A stretch of DNA of 64,000 nt, taken from the NCBI GenBank assembly GCA_037178625.1, contig CM074134.1, positions 2,170,001 through 2,234,000 of the forward strand, written 5' to 3'. Shown piece by piece: positions 31,957-43,103 of this stretch; within the stretch, counting starts at the first letter, position 1; every line of letters begins with the position of its first letter. Below the pieces are notes generated by a model. It saw only the letters and a program-made list of their open reading frames with translations, did no database searches and was not told the DNA's origin. A program made the position numbers and the translations under genes. The stretch is from Skeletonema tropicum. Lineage: Eukaryota; Bacillariophyta; Thalassiosirophyceae; Thalassiosirales; Thalassiosiraceae.

Positions 31957-33164
31957 ATGAATGCCATCATCTCCGTAGTATTATCAACAATGTTCTTCTT
32001 ACTTCGAACTTCGTCCGTGAGGGGGCTTTCTACGTTTGCTTACAATAGCAGTAGATATCTTTCCCGCCCAAGAACTTGTATGCACACAATAGGTGGCACA
32101 TCATCATCTGCAGCCATCACAAAACAAAATAATGGATGTCTAGTATTGTCAATGAGCTCATCGGCATCGTCGTCGTCAGCATCTGAAACTAGCAAGAAGA
32201 AGAAAAAGAAATCTCCCAAAAAGAAGAAGGCTGATCTCCAGCGCATAGACAAAGTACTGGCCGATCGAGGTGTAGGGACACGATCTCAGACATTTGAGTT
32301 AGCCAAAGCCAAACGTATCACCATGGCATCCTATCCAGAGGCACCACATGAAGAACGGACGCGTATCAAGGGTCCAAAAGAAAAGGTTCCATCCAACGCT
32401 TCACTGTTCCTTGATGGAAATTTGTTACCGGCTAAAGCGCCATTACTTCTTGTATACCACAAACCGAAATTTGTACTATCGGTGATGGAAGATGATAAAA
32501 AGTACAAAGATCAAGAACGAAAACATTTGGGGCAAGTGCTAAGTGCAAGATATAAACGATGTGGGATGCATCCTGTAGGCAGACTAGACTATGATACAAC
32601 GGGATTGATATTATTTTCATTAGAGGGAAAGCTAACACAACGGTTGCTTCATCCAAGACGAGGAGTGGAGAAAGAATACGTCGCAACGGTGCAGGGAGTG
32701 GTAGATAAGGAAAAACTTGGACAAATGCTTTCAGATGGAGTTGAGACTACGGATGGCACGTTTAGTGCGCAGTTGCTAGATGTTACTTCGGTAGATAGAC
32801 CCGCATCCAGTGACTCAGATGACGAGATGTTGTGGGATGAAGAAAGCAGTAAAGAAGATCGTGCTCAGTTGGATTATACAGGAGAGTACTCGGATGTAAG
32901 GCTAATCGTTACAGAAGGAAAGGTAAGCATGTTGCCATCAATCCGTGATTTTTCTCTTTCATGCGTTCTTTGGTTTTGGTTCTGACTCTCCATTGATATT
33001 ATCAGTACCGAATGGTTCGTCGGATCCTCGCGAATTGTGGACACCCTGTTGTAGAGCTTAAAAGAGAGAGACACGGCAAAGTTACGTTGGGAGACTTGGC
33101 TGTTGGAGAGTTTCGCGATGCTTCTGATGATGAACTCGAATGGGCAGAATCCCTTTTGAAATGA
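31957..33164 (+). CDS. Plastid-targeted rRNA pseudouridine synthase, RsuA/RluB family (374 aa from this start, two exons)
   Basis: Exons 31957-32922 and 33006-33164; 83-base intron with GTAAGC donor and TCAG acceptor, phase 0. The frame is also open from an ATG at 31909 (390 aa), but the second Met gives a classic signal peptide (MNAIISVVLSTMFFLL) followed by a Ser/Arg-rich transit-like stretch, the diatom plastid import pattern. A Lys-rich linker follows. Next comes an S4-like RNA-binding domain (RIDKVLADRGVGTRSQ), then the synthase core with GRLDYDTTGLILF holding the catalytic Asp, the EKEYVATV strand, and the C-terminal QxRRM-like YRMVRRIL and KRERHGKVTLGDL supplied by exon 2. It probably modifies plastid rRNA. 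Confidence 0.9.
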
Positions 33165-33321
33165 AAAATAACATACTTTTTATTCTTAGCAATGAAACAA
33201 AGCGAGAGATTGATAACATGTTTGTGTCGTATATCCTTTCAGTAATCGCTTTTTGTAATGCTGGTGATATTGAATAACAGCTCAGTCTCTTCGTCATAGA
33301 GCTGACCGCAAATGAGACGAC

Positions 33322-35801
33322 CTAGGCGAGATAGTTGTATTGTTGACTGTTCTCGGCGCTACGCTCAAGGTATTCTCTATCAATGAGAGCTTCGATGCGC
33401 TTTTTGATGACTCTCGGCTGTGGCTTGAAGAAGGCAAGCTGGGACAGCACCTCAGCAACGAGTTGTTGATGAGAGAGCGTCTTCCTCGCCTTCATGATAC
33501 GGACAATGGCAGCCTCAATTGCAACCGAACGATCTTCTTCGACACGGTTTTTGTTGTGTGAAGAGTCCACGTTAGCAACTGGGATACGAATTTTCCTCAT
33601 GTTGCTACTAAATTTGGGGTTGCCGCAGAACTTGTCAGTCGAGTTGATTTTGTTGCTTGCTGGAGTTTTGCTGATGATTTTGTGCTTTCCGCAAGACAGG
33701 GAATGCAGCAGCGGCTTTAGAGTGATATCTTCCAAATTGAGCAGCTCCTTCAACTCGTTGAATCCGTAGGTCTTTCCATCATTGAATGAGTTCAAAACAA
33801 TTGCCTGCAGAGTAGTCACCTGAAGATCGTATGATTTCTTTCCAAAGGTGGCACGCACGGTGGCATTACCCAACGAATGTACCCATGTAAGCCTACGCTT
33901 CTGATGCTTAGCATCATGCCATTCTTTGAAGACCTTCATGCACTTTTGCATTTGGGGCGGGAGAGCAACTTCGGGTGCCTTGTATGAAGGCCAGTGACCA
34001 ATAGTAAGGACTTGAACACCAAAGGATAATTTGGTATCCGTCTGCTGCTCCATCCTCGCATCAAACTCACTCTTCTGCTCACTACCAACTGCCAAATCAT
34101 TGAGCATACCCTCCATCTTAGATGTGAATTGCGTCCCGCACTGAACCTTCAACTTGGCAATCATTGCCTTCTCTGCGTCATCACTAGCAGAGCGCTGGTT
34201 CAATAGACGCTTTGCGAGCTGGTTCCTGTAAATCTCTGCAAACATATCCTTATCCGTAAGGAATGAAAATAATTGCACAATGCGGTCAAGACTTTGCTCC
34301 ACTTCCGTCTCGCTGAGTTTTTCCCCACCACTCTTTAGGATTCTATCGCAGAAGGTGGACATCAACTCGGCATTAGTAAAGGTTCCCACGTCATTGTTCA
34401 CAATCACTTCAAATGAGTTCTTCAAAGCCTTTTGAAACAAGTGGTGACTAGAAAATGTCTCTCGTATCACACCGAGGTACTTTTCGTGCAAATCAATGAG
34501 ACTCTTCACAAAGTCAGGATCATCATTCTTATCCTTCTGTCCACTGTCCAATCGTGCCTGACGCTTCTCCGTACAGGCATTGCCCTGAGAAGTGATAAAC
34601 TTCTCAACAATGTCGGCCATGGGCTGCAGTCCATTCTCAAGACGTGAGAACAACGAGAACATCCTCTGAAGATCCGCTGTTTTATCATTCGCCAGGAGGA
34701 CTCCACATCCAGATCCCTCTTTTTCCAGGAGATTCATTTGAACCTTTTGCAGGATTTCATCTTCCACAACACTACGAAGTTTCGGCTCTGTGGCCGTGTT
34801 CAAATAAGCCCCGACACGTTCCTTCTCCTCAACCAATGCCTTCTCGGCCTTGATGAGATAGTCCGGAGTAGAATCCCGTGCAATCCAATCCTCCCGCTTC
34901 CTTCCATAGAACGCCCTGGTCGCTTCCAACAATGGCTGCTCCAAGTCATTGGTGTAGGAATCCAATGATCCCATGCCCATCTGTTCATAGAGCTCGATAA
35001 TATTCTTGACAAGAGTCTTGTCGATAATTTCCCCTTCCCTCTCTTCATCAATAAGAGAAATGATGGAATTGGTAGTATTATCCTTGACATTCATGTAAAT
35101 CTCATCCTTGAAATGACGTAGACCCGCCTGTTCTAGGGTGGGTAAACTGTGGTGCTTGACGTAATACCTATCGAGATACGTGAAAAACTTCTTGAGCCAC
35201 TTGTTCATGATTTGATGATTTGACCAGCGATGTTTGAGCTCGTTGAGGAGGATGGTCCCCCCCTGCCCTGATTTGTCTCTGAGGGCGGGGAGGACGGTGT
35301 TGCTGAGGTATTGTTCGATGGTTTCGCCGTGGCGTTGGTAGAGATCGCGGGACCAGTTGTAGGGGGAACGTTGGGTGCACATGTCGTAGCATGTTCTGTT
35401 GGTTGTTTGTCAGCAAATAATGAGAGGGGGTTAGCAGAGAGCAAAGGAGTGAAGTTACGGTCCACGATTCCATTACCAAAAAGGATACACCATGCTGTAT
35501 AATATACTAACAGCGGCCATCGGCGCAGACTCACGTGTAAATTCGAATATATTCCTTCGGCTCAAATGACGTATCAAATCCATTATCCAACGTCCTCTCC
35601 AATACATCAATTGCCTGCGGTGTTGTAAAGATTTGGAAGACAAGGTAAGATAAAAAATGCCAAAATAATATTCGATATCGGTGCATCTCAAAGTTACGGC
35701 TTATTCTCGAGCGGCGGTTGCCAGAAACTTACCCCCGTCTTGATTACATTATTCCAGCCATCCTCTAGCTGGATTATATTGCCTTGAGCTGAGTTCGACA
35801 T
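33322..35801 (-). CDS. CUL1: Cullin-1-like scaffold of SCF ubiquitin ligases (740 aa, three exons)
   Basis: Exons 35801-35733 (23 codons), 35614-35535 and 35395-33322; introns of 118 and 139 bases with GTAAGT and GTGAGT donors and GCAG/ACAG acceptors. The spliced start (MSNSAQGNIIQLEDGWNNVI) matches the beginning of cullin-1 proteins. Seen: cullin repeats (YTTCYDMCTQRSPYNWS near residue 45), the cullin homology region (LAKRLLNQRSASDDAEKAMIAKLK), and the C-terminal winged helix with the neddylation context IEAAIVRIMKARKTLSH (Lys about residue 685). It ends in YNYLA. Length is typical. CUL1 carries Skp1/F-box substrate receptors and Rbx1. It is convergent with the pseudouridine synthase, and a ubiquitin-like gene lies 712 bases upstream on the same strand. 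Confidence 0.95.
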
Positions 35802-36513
35802 GGTTGATATTTGGCTGATAGATCTCTTATTTTTCACCATGCGATTCGGAAAGTAATTTGTGACGGCGAAGTGACGAAATCGAAAGCGAGCCCGAAGCCC
35901 GAAGCAAGGGGCAAGGGGACTCGTCGAGCGATTGTTTAGCGAATAGGGCTGAGAAATATATGAGATAGAGGAGCGATGGCAATTCACCTCAAATCAATGT
36001 GTCACGCTGCTTTCAACTCAGCAACTTTGGAAGGAAGGAGGATCTACGTCGTCCTTAGGAGGTCAGTCTTGTCAGGGAGGAGGGAGGGTGGCTTGTTACC
36101 ACATGAAGAAATGTAGGAGGTACTAATAGTAGATAGAGGTCAACGACTCAACTACTCTTATGTAGTTAGACCTCGCCCTAATAGGCTTCTTGCTTCAGAT
36201 ACAATCAATGCAAATCAAAGTCAATCAACTATATCAATAATGCAATGTATTTATTGTAAAGTAATCATTCTATACTCTCTTTGTCCTCGTCTATCAATAG
36301 ATGATCCGCATCGGATCTAATTACTGATTTCGAATCTTATCCGTCCATAGTAGTATATTGGTGCCAATAGAAGAATTAGACTCTACCAGAAAAGGCACCA
36401 ACCAAACTAAATCATAACTAGACACATAAATGTTGTTCTTTTCTTCACAACCCTCACCCTCCCCTAAAAAATGACCGAACCAAACGTCCCACAAACAGTC
36501 CATAATCTATTAT
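35802..36513. other. Intergenic region between CUL1 and the ubiquitin-like gene
   Basis: About 710 bases. The part next to CUL1 is its promoter; the rest is AT-rich with no recognisable gene or repeat. Confidence 0.4.
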
Positions 36514-36912
36514 TTAACACCCTCCACGAAGCTGAAGCACCATATGTATCGTCGCCCCAGCATTGATACTGTAAGACTCCAACGACCGATCATCCGAGAG
36601 TTGCTTCCCCGAAAAGATAAGACGGATTTGATCCACTTGAATCCCCTCTTTTTCTTGGAGTGCCTGCTTTACGGCGAGAACTTGATTTTCTGGTTCAAAG
36701 TTGAAGGCTTGTTTACGGCCGGTGAGAGTTTTGATGAAGATCTGTTAATAAAGTGATGAGGAGCAGCGGTGAGTATGTTGAGCGTGGTATAGGCATTAGT
36801 ATTAGGTGAAACATCGTCGGGTAGAGTGAAAGATACGCCGAAACATGGACCATCTTCTGGTGTCGGCATTTATTGTCTCCATACACAGCTTTTTGCCAAT
36901 ACTTACCTGCAT
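36514..36912 (-). CDS. Divergent ubiquitin-like protein (77 aa, two exons, 6-base first exon)
   Basis: Exon 1 is only ATGCAG (36912-36907); a 165-base intron (donor GTAAGT, acceptor AACAG) leads to exon 2, 36741-36514. The product begins [13 protein letters not shown] and aligns with ubiquitin residue for residue without gaps, ending VLQLRGG plus one extra residue, Cys77. Kept: Lys6, Lys27, Lys33, Lys48, Ile44, Gly47, His68, Val70, Arg42, Gly75-Gly76. Changed: Lys11 to Arg, Lys29 and Lys63 to Ala, and Arg72 to Gln. Position 72 lets activating enzymes tell ubiquitin (Arg) from NEDD8 (Ala; Thr in yeast Rub1), so Gln72 argues against plain ubiquitin. It could be the NEDD8/RUB1 of this organism or a separate ubiquitin-like modifier. 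The one-residue tail would need trimming to expose the diglycine. Confidence 0.88.
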
Positions 36913-37167
36913 GATTGCTTGAATATGAATTTATTTGTGCCGACTCTAGGATAGAGGAGATAGTGGTAAGAGGATCGATCTGCTGGGAAGTGGCGTGCGG
37001 GGTTGGTTTTTGCCATCGTCAATGACAAAAAAAGGAAAGTTGCCGAGTGCACAGTTCCCGCCAAAAAATGAGGTGAACCATGTGAGCATTACAATACCGT
37101 GGTTAGGCTTCATTGCTTGCAAGCGAAAGGAGGTCGGTAGATTGACATCTAGCAATAGTTCTCCACC

Positions 37168-38859
37168 ATGGACACCGCCGCTGACAGTGCTGCTGCTGTC
37201 AATGATCCTCAGCCGCTCGTGCAGATGGAGGATCAGCAACAACAACCAAATGAGAATGACATTGGCGGAGGTATGAAATCTTGTCTACCTGCAGCTCTCT
37301 ACACACAAAATCAACGTGTCTACGCCAAGGATGAAACAACTGGTCTCCTCTACCCTGCCATGATACGTAAGGCCATGTGGGGTCCAAAATCTGGATCATC
37401 GTTGCCGGTACCTGCCTTGATAGAGCTGGCAAACAATACTGAAAACAATGATGCTAGGTCTACTGATAATGACACGAGTAATGATCAAACAAACGGAGAC
37501 GAGGCAGAGGAGGAAGATGATGAAGATGAAGATGAGCACCGAACCAACCCAAAGCTCAATTGCCACCATTACTACGTGCACTACATGGGATGGAACGTGA
37601 AGTGGGATCGATGGGTGGAAGAATGCTACCTCTACGATCATTCTGAATCCACCAAGCTTTTGGCTAATAAGATTCAAAAGCAGTACGATAAGGTGAAACC
37701 CAAGAAGAAGGGACAGAAGATGAGTGTTTCACAAATCAGTCGATGGATGAAGAAGATGGTAGAGGTTGAATTAGAACATAGGAGGTTGGAGAGGGAGAAT
37801 GTTTCGAGTTCTGGTGATACATCAAGTAGTGATACTGGCAAAGAAGTAGAAGACGCAAGGAAAACTGGCAGTGATGAAGCTGCAGCAACAACCAATGAAA
37901 CTAACCACAAAGATGAGTCAAAAGAAAAGCCCAAAGATGTCGCAAAGCCAATCGTCAAGGAAGAAACACTTCAAAAACAAGCACAACTACGTGCGCGTGG
38001 TCTACAATTGAAACGAAAACGAATTCACGCAGATCGTCTTCATATTCCATTCACACTCAAGAAGATTTTGGTGGAGGAGTGGGAGGTGATTTCACAATGT
38101 GGTATGCTGTATGATTTGCCTTTGAAGGTTAGCGTGCGAGATGCGTTGAACAGTTATCTGGAGAGCAAGCTTATTCCAATGAGAGAAAAGAAGGAGACGG
38201 ACAACTGCAACACTTCTTCTTCGTCGGGGATAGGAGAAGATGAGAAGATGGGGATAGATAATGACATTAATACGGAGCAGCGTTCAATAGTTGACCGCGA
38301 AAAGGAATGGGTCAATATGGTGGAAGGAATAGCGCTATTGTTCGACCAGGCATTGCCGATTCATTTGCTATTTGAACAAGAGAGAGCTCAGTATGGATCT
38401 TTGCGCAGACAGATCCTTGCTCAGAGGCGAATAGCTGCATACAATGATCAGCTGGAAGCGATGAAGATGGACGGAGTGAGTGGAGGTGAGAGAACCGTAG
38501 GTGCAAGCAATGTGGATGAACAGCCCTCAGCAGAAAGCATCGACATCAAAACTGTTGCAAATACATCTAATGAAGAAAGCAAACCTCTCCCAGATCGCAT
38601 GTCCGAAATTTATGGATGTGAGCACCTCCTCCGACTTTTCATCCGTTTGCCCGCTGTGGTTGCTGCAACTCCATCAATTTCCGAATCCGATGCACGCCGC
38701 ATCTTTTCCAAGCTTGGTGACCTCGTCAGGTATATACAGAAGCATCAGTCAGAGCTATTCAAGTCGGCATTTCGAAAACCGTTGCAGAACGAAGTCCGGA
38801 AGGTCGTGAAAGAGAAAATTGAGGTTGCGAAAGAAAAAGATACTGCTGCAGATGCATGA
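37168..38859 (+). CDS. MRG15/EAF3-like chromodomain protein (563 aa)
   Basis: Single exon. MRG15/Eaf3 is a chromatin reader of methylated H3K36 and a subunit of NuA4-type acetyltransferase and Rpd3S-type deacetylase complexes. Seen: an N-terminal chromo-barrel region split by an acidic insertion (VYAKDETTGLLYPAMIRKA ... YYVHYMGWNVKWDRWVEECYLY, about residues 48-155); a Glu/Lys-rich linker; and the MRG domain from about residue 290 (IPFTLKKILVEEWEVIS, LPLKVSVRDALNSYLES, then after an insertion YGCEHLLRLFIRLP). The acidic insertion in the chromo region and a Gly/Glu-rich insertion in the MRG domain make it longer than animal MRG15. It is divergent from the ubiquitin-like gene across about 255 bases. 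Confidence 0.92.
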   Translation: MDTAADSAAAVNDPQPLVQMEDQQQQPNENDIGGGMKSCLPAALYTQNQRVYAKDETTGLLYPAMIRKAMWGPKSGSSLPVPALIELANNTENNDARSTDNDTSNDQTNGDEAEEEDDEDEDEHRTNPKLNCHHYYVHYMGWNVKWDRWVEECYLYDHSESTKLLANKIQKQYDKVKPKKKGQKMSVSQISRWMKKMVEVELEHRRLERENVSSSGDTSSSDTGKEVEDARKTGSDEAAATTNETNHKDESKEKPKDVAKPIVKEETLQKQAQLRARGLQLKRKRIHADRLHIPFTLKKILVEEWEVISQCGMLYDLPLKVSVRDALNSYLESKLIPMREKKETDNCNTSSSSGIGEDEKMGIDNDINTEQRSIVDREKEWVNMVEGIALLFDQALPIHLLFEQERAQYGSLRRQILAQRRIAAYNDQLEAMKMDGVSGGERTVGASNVDEQPSAESIDIKTVANTSNEESKPLPDRMSEIYGCEHLLRLFIRLPAVVAATPSISESDARRIFSKLGDLVRYIQKHQSELFKSAFRKPLQNEVRKVVKEKIEVAKEKDTAADA

Positions 38860-38993
38860 TTTATTTTCATTTTGATATCTAATAATTTGTTTGCTACAAA
38901 ATATAATAAGATAATTACCGGGAGATGAGGTACATAAAAAGATCAACACCTCCTTCCAAGTCTACTCCCAGAAACACTAATCTAATTGTAGAG

Positions 38994-39584
38994 TTACACT
39001 TGAAAACTGGATCCGCAACCGCAACTATCTTCTGCATTTGGGTTGAAGAATTTGAACCCACCCCCAATCAACTCATCTGAAAAGTCCAATTCCAGCCCAT
39101 ACAAATACAATAAGCTCTTCGCATCGACTACGCATTGAATGCCTTCTTTTTCATATGTATCAATTTCATCCTCCTCTTCTATTTCATCTTCGGTCGAAAA
39201 GTCCATTACATACGACAGACCGGAGCATCCCCCATTCCGAACTCCCATACGTAAAATTAGGGGGGAGCTAGGATCAACAGTCGACTTGGGATCAGCATCT
39301 CGTTTTGATTTTAGTTCAACTAAACGGGCCATGGCTTTGGGCTTAATTTGTATAATGGCATCATCGTCTCCTTCGAAGGATTCTTCGTCAACAGCTTCTG
39401 GTGCATCGACATCAGTTGGTGATGAATATGTTTGAGTATAACTATAACTAATGGGAGCATGGGCGTTCGATCGGCGATTAATACCAGTACTGGTCGAAAA
39501 TCCGAGTACCTGGTGATTCGGTAAAAAGTTCACCACCACGGCGATTGCCATGGGCAAAATATAACAACAAATTCGTGGAGACAT
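38994..39584 (-). CDS. Plastid A-type iron-sulfur carrier, SufA/IscA family (196 aa)
   Basis: Small Fe-S cluster carrier that delivers clusters to apoproteins. The three ligand Cys are present: Cys in GGCSGLSY and the pair in the C-terminal CGCGSSF. The family core runs from about residue 78 to the end, with a 7-10-residue acidic loop inserted (EDEIEEEDEID). The N-terminus has a hydrophobic signal-like stretch (ILPMAIAVVVNFLP) followed by LGFSTS, which resembles the diatom plastid cleavage motif (Phe at +1 region). Plastid location is therefore likely. It is convergent with the MRG15-like gene (135 bases apart). Confidence 0.92.
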   Translation of the reverse strand: MSPRICCYILPMAIAVVVNFLPNHQVLGFSTSTGINRRSNAHAPISYSYTQTYSSPTDVDAPEAVDEESFEGDDDAIIQIKPKAMARLVELKSKRDADPKSTVDPSSPLILRMGVRNGGCSGLSYVMDFSTEDEIEEEDEIDTYEKEGIQCVVDAKSLLYLYGLELDFSDELIGGGFKFFNPNAEDSCGCGSSFQV

Positions 39585-40228
39585 CTTTATGGTAATATAG
39601 GAGTAAGAAGTAGAAAAATCCGTAGGCCGTAGGAGAGATGTTGGTGTTACTTTGAGAGGTAAGTAGGCGTGTGCTGCCGCTGCTGCTCGCTCAGCTTGGT
39701 CTCGCTCGTGCTGTTCTGTTTTCTCCGCGTGGCTCGGGCGTATAGGGGGCTAGCCTACCCCTTATCGGGGGGATTTCCCCCCAGATTCCCCCCGGCGAGA
39801 AGGGGGGGACGGTTAGTTAGCGAATCTCCCGTGATTTTCGTATAAAGCTGGCTAAATGTTGGCTAATATGGACCATTTTTCCCCATTTAGACGATTTTGC
39901 CACCAGATCAGAACCCTCAATATCGGGGGTCTCCCCCCTCGCCCCCCTATACCCAAAGGCCTACCGGCTCCACTTTCCATCCCTGGAGGATGTAATTCAT
40001 CGCTAAAATTCGCTACAGCGAAATCAATAGAAATCCAAAATGCATGGAGCATGGAGCATATGGACGGTTAGTTCAGCAATGCCATGATTGAAAAGATACT
40101 GTGCTGCTGACAGATGCCTAGAAGTTAGAAGTACATAGTCGAGACCATCCATAAGCAAACTTTACAGCCCGGTCACCACTGGCTGTTTGTATTCCTGTCA
40201 AACAGTTATAGCTTGTTGTTCACACATC
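39585..40228. other. Intergenic region with a G/C-run inverted repeat
   Basis: Divergent between the Fe-S carrier and thymidine phosphorylase genes. Around 39738-39955 is a stretch of G and C runs bounded by GGGCGTATAGGGGGC-like (about 39737) and its inverse CCCCCCTATACCC (about 39941). It could be a small decayed inverted-repeat element; no target duplication was found. No gene otherwise. Confidence 0.4.
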
Positions 40229-41794
40229 ATGTCTGACAACCAAAATTTCCGAAAGAGCCAACGCAAATCTCAGTGGAGTGCAGCCAAACATGATCACCTC
40301 ACTCCACAATTCATACTCGCAAAAAAACGATATAATCAAGAACCTCATACACCAGCTGAAATCGCGTGGTTTGTAGAACAATTTACTCAAGGACATGTCA
40401 AGGATTACCAAATGACGGCTTGGCTCATGGCAATCTGTCTCAATGGTATGAACGGTGTCGAGACTGCTGCACTCTGTGATGCCATGGTGGATTCTGGTGA
40501 AGTGATGGATTGGTCAAGCTGCACCTCCATTTGCAAAAATGCAAATAACTTGCACAAGGTAGACAAGCACAGCACAGGTGGAGTCGGAGACAAAGTTAGT
40601 TTGATACTTGCACCTCTCGTAGCATCATTCGATCTGATAGTGCCCATGATGGCTGGCCGTGGGCTTGGCCATACTGGTGGTACCATAGATAAACTTGAAT
40701 CTATTCCCGGATATCGCACTCAATACTCGTCGGAAGAATTTGCAAAGTTGCTGCTGAGCAGTACCGATGGCTCAGATGACAGGAGATTGAATGCAGCAAT
40801 TGTATCTCCAAGCAAAGCCATGGTTCCAGCTGACAAGAGAATGTATGCATTACGAGATGTTACTTCCACAGTCTCTTCCTTGCCGTTGCAAATATCGTCT
40901 ATTATGTCCAAAAAGATTGCAGAGCGTCCCGACTCTCTTGTTTTGGATGTCAAATTTGGCCTTGGCAGGTAAGATCTGTCAGAACTTATCTTCTCCCTCA
41001 TTATTTATGTACAACAATCTCACATCCTCTTCTGTGACAACATAAGTTTCAACAAAAATGTAGAGGAAAGTTTACAGCTGGCTTCTGGAATGATACAGAC
41101 TGGAGAACTATGTGGAATAAATACCACTGCGTTAGTAACTAGAATGGACTCTCCTTTAGGCTACGCGGTAGGCAATTGGCTTGAGGTAAAAGAGTGCATT
41201 GAAATCATGTCTTCCAAAGAGGCTGCATTATCGGAATTGTCTGCAGATCTAGTCAATGTCACTATAGCATTGGCAGGACAAATGCTTGTTCAAGGAGGAA
41301 AGGCAGGCAACTTGAGAGACGGAGTTGCGAAAGCAAAAGAAAATCTACTCAATGGTAAAGCTTGGAACAAGTTTAGAGAGATGGTATCTGCACAGGGTGG
41401 CGATGTTGATACAATAGACTTTCCTGAGCAATATTCCAAAGCTAAGTTTTCTGCTGAGGTGAAATCATCTCAGACTGGATACATGATATCTATCAATGCT
41501 CTCGAAGTCGGCTTAGTTGGAGTCAGTATTGGAGCTGGCCGTAAAACTGTGGAAGAATCCATCGACAAAAGGGCTGGTATCGTGTTTCACAAACGGCCGG
41601 GAATGAGTGTTGGAGAGGGAGATATATTGGCAACAGTCTATACGGAACGTGGTGATCAATTAGCAACTGCGGTGCAGCGCATTTTAGATTCATGTACATT
41701 CTCGGATGATCAAATTGAGTTGCCACCTCTGATTACGAATTTTGTTACAAGTGAAGGAGTTGAAGACTTTGACCAATCTATCTTTGATGAATAG
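40229..41794 (+). CDS. deoA-like: Thymidine phosphorylase (495 aa, two exons)
   Basis: Exons 40229-40968 and 41047-41794; 78-base intron with GTAAGA donor and ATAAG acceptor, phase 2. Phosphorolysis of thymidine to thymine and deoxyribose 1-phosphate. The signature KHSTGGVGDKVSLILAP and MAGRGLGHTGGTIDKLES (phosphate and substrate loops) is intact, as is LDVKFGLG at the exon junction. The C-terminal swivel part (RMDSPLGYAVGNWLEV, QTGYMISINA, GVSIGAGRKT) is complete. The ATG at 40229 is preferred over one 42 bases upstream because it starts close to the first conserved helix. No targeting peptide is evident. It is convergent with the gene at 41910. Confidence 0.94.
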
Positions 41795-41909
41795 ATTGAT
41801 AGACGAGGAAATGCTTGGTTTGTGCATGCCATATTCAATTTGAGGTTGTTGTTGTAAGGGATACTGTAACAAAAGTTTGTGCTAGTATTCAAGCTACAAT
41901 ATTGAATCA

Positions 41910-43103
41910 TTATTGAATGCGGTCGGCAAAATCAGCATCACTTCCCATACCAGCCTCACGATAGATATTTGCAATTTCACTTCTCACTTCACCGTACTTT
42001 TGACCTGTCAAACATGCAATGTCCAACAAGTAATTGGCATCTTCCATCGCTGTTTGTTTCACTGATTTGTCCCCACTGTTTTCGTCCTGCTCATGCTCAC
42101 GAATCTTTTCATACATATCACGCATCTTCTGCAATGCCGTTTCAGTATCATCCGCGGCATCGGCAAACCCAGCCATTTTGGAAACAGTCGCAAAATCACT
42201 CAAAGTCAGTCCCATTGATGGAAGAGGCATACGAACGCACATTCTTGCCGCATCTCTGCATTCTTCTCCACGATTAGGCAGGGAGCTCAGCAGCTTGGCA
42301 TAGAATGCAAATGTGCTGCCAAATCCACCGAACTTTCCATTCGATGCTTCTGCGGCAATGAGAGACGACTCTTCATCTCCACGAGACAAGTGCTGATTGG
42401 CCATTGTTTCGTACAAGTCAGGAAAGGGCCCAACACGCAATAAAACGTACTTTTCTAATCCGTAACCCAACTTTTCTACTGAACCCGCTTCATATGGCAC
42501 ATCCATTGCCCTATCTGATAAAGAACCCGATCCAAGTCCGTCATTATACAGTCCAAGAATACGTTGTGCGTCGTCTCCTTCCAAGTTAGCATCCGCATCG
42601 GCACAGATTCTACGCATTAGATGTTCACTGTTCAGAGAAAGAAGACGCATCCCCGGCAAACCGACCGCACTCTCTACAATTGGCCACGGTGACGCTAATG
42701 AGGGACTGTCGTAGCCGGCATCATCAGCGTAGGCTCGTCTCAGTGCACAAATTACGTTCCCCGTGCTCTGACTCCTGGCCAAAGGCAAGAGATGTGGGTG
42801 AAGGTCTTTAAATTCACTAGATGATGAAGATGATAATGCAATGGGCACAAGATCGCCACCACCCTGAGTACATCCGCGGCTACCTGGTGCACCCCTCTCT
42901 GACAAGAGTGTTTGCAATGTATCAAGACGAGATACGCTAACTCCAATTAGCTCGGTTTCATCGGACGATTTGCCAAATAGTCGAGAAGACTGGACTGAAA
43001 TTGACGACGCGGCGATGGAGGTAGATGGGTGGATACTACGTGATACGAAGCAAGATGAGAATCTTGGTAGAGATAGGGTTATTATCATGGTGGAAAGTTT
43101 CAT
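41910..43103 (-). CDS. Organelle-targeted protein of unknown function (397 aa)
   Basis: Single exon. The first ~45 residues are hydrophobic then Ser/Arg-rich (MKLSTMIITLSLPRFSSCFV ... SSRLFG), consistent with a plastid or mitochondrial presequence. The mature part is mostly helical with no known catalytic signature; conserved-looking stretches include GYGLEKYVLLRVGPFPDLYE and a final helical bundle (MEDANYLLDIACLTGQKYGEVRSEIANIYREAGM). I do not recognise the family. The helical repeat character at the C-terminus could be TPR-like. Confidence 0.75.
   Translation of the reverse strand: MKLSTMIITLSLPRFSSCFVSRSIHPSTSIAASSISVQSSRLFGKSSDETELIGVSVSRLDTLQTLLSERGAPGSRGCTQGGGDLVPIALSSSSSSEFKDLHPHLLPLARSQSTGNVICALRRAYADDAGYDSPSLASPWPIVESAVGLPGMRLLSLNSEHLMRRICADADANLEGDDAQRILGLYNDGLGSGSLSDRAMDVPYEAGSVEKLGYGLEKYVLLRVGPFPDLYETMANQHLSRGDEESSLIAAEASNGKFGGFGSTFAFYAKLLSSLPNRGEECRDAARMCVRMPLPSMGLTLSDFATVSKMAGFADAADDTETALQKMRDMYEKIREHEQDENSGDKSVKQTAMEDANYLLDIACLTGQKYGEVRSEIANIYREAGMGSDADFADRIQ

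Noticed and set aside
40187..40228. Upstream ATG for thymidine phosphorylase at 40187
   Set aside because: It adds a Cys-rich 14-residue stretch not typical for the family; the ATG at 40229 sits nearer the conserved start.
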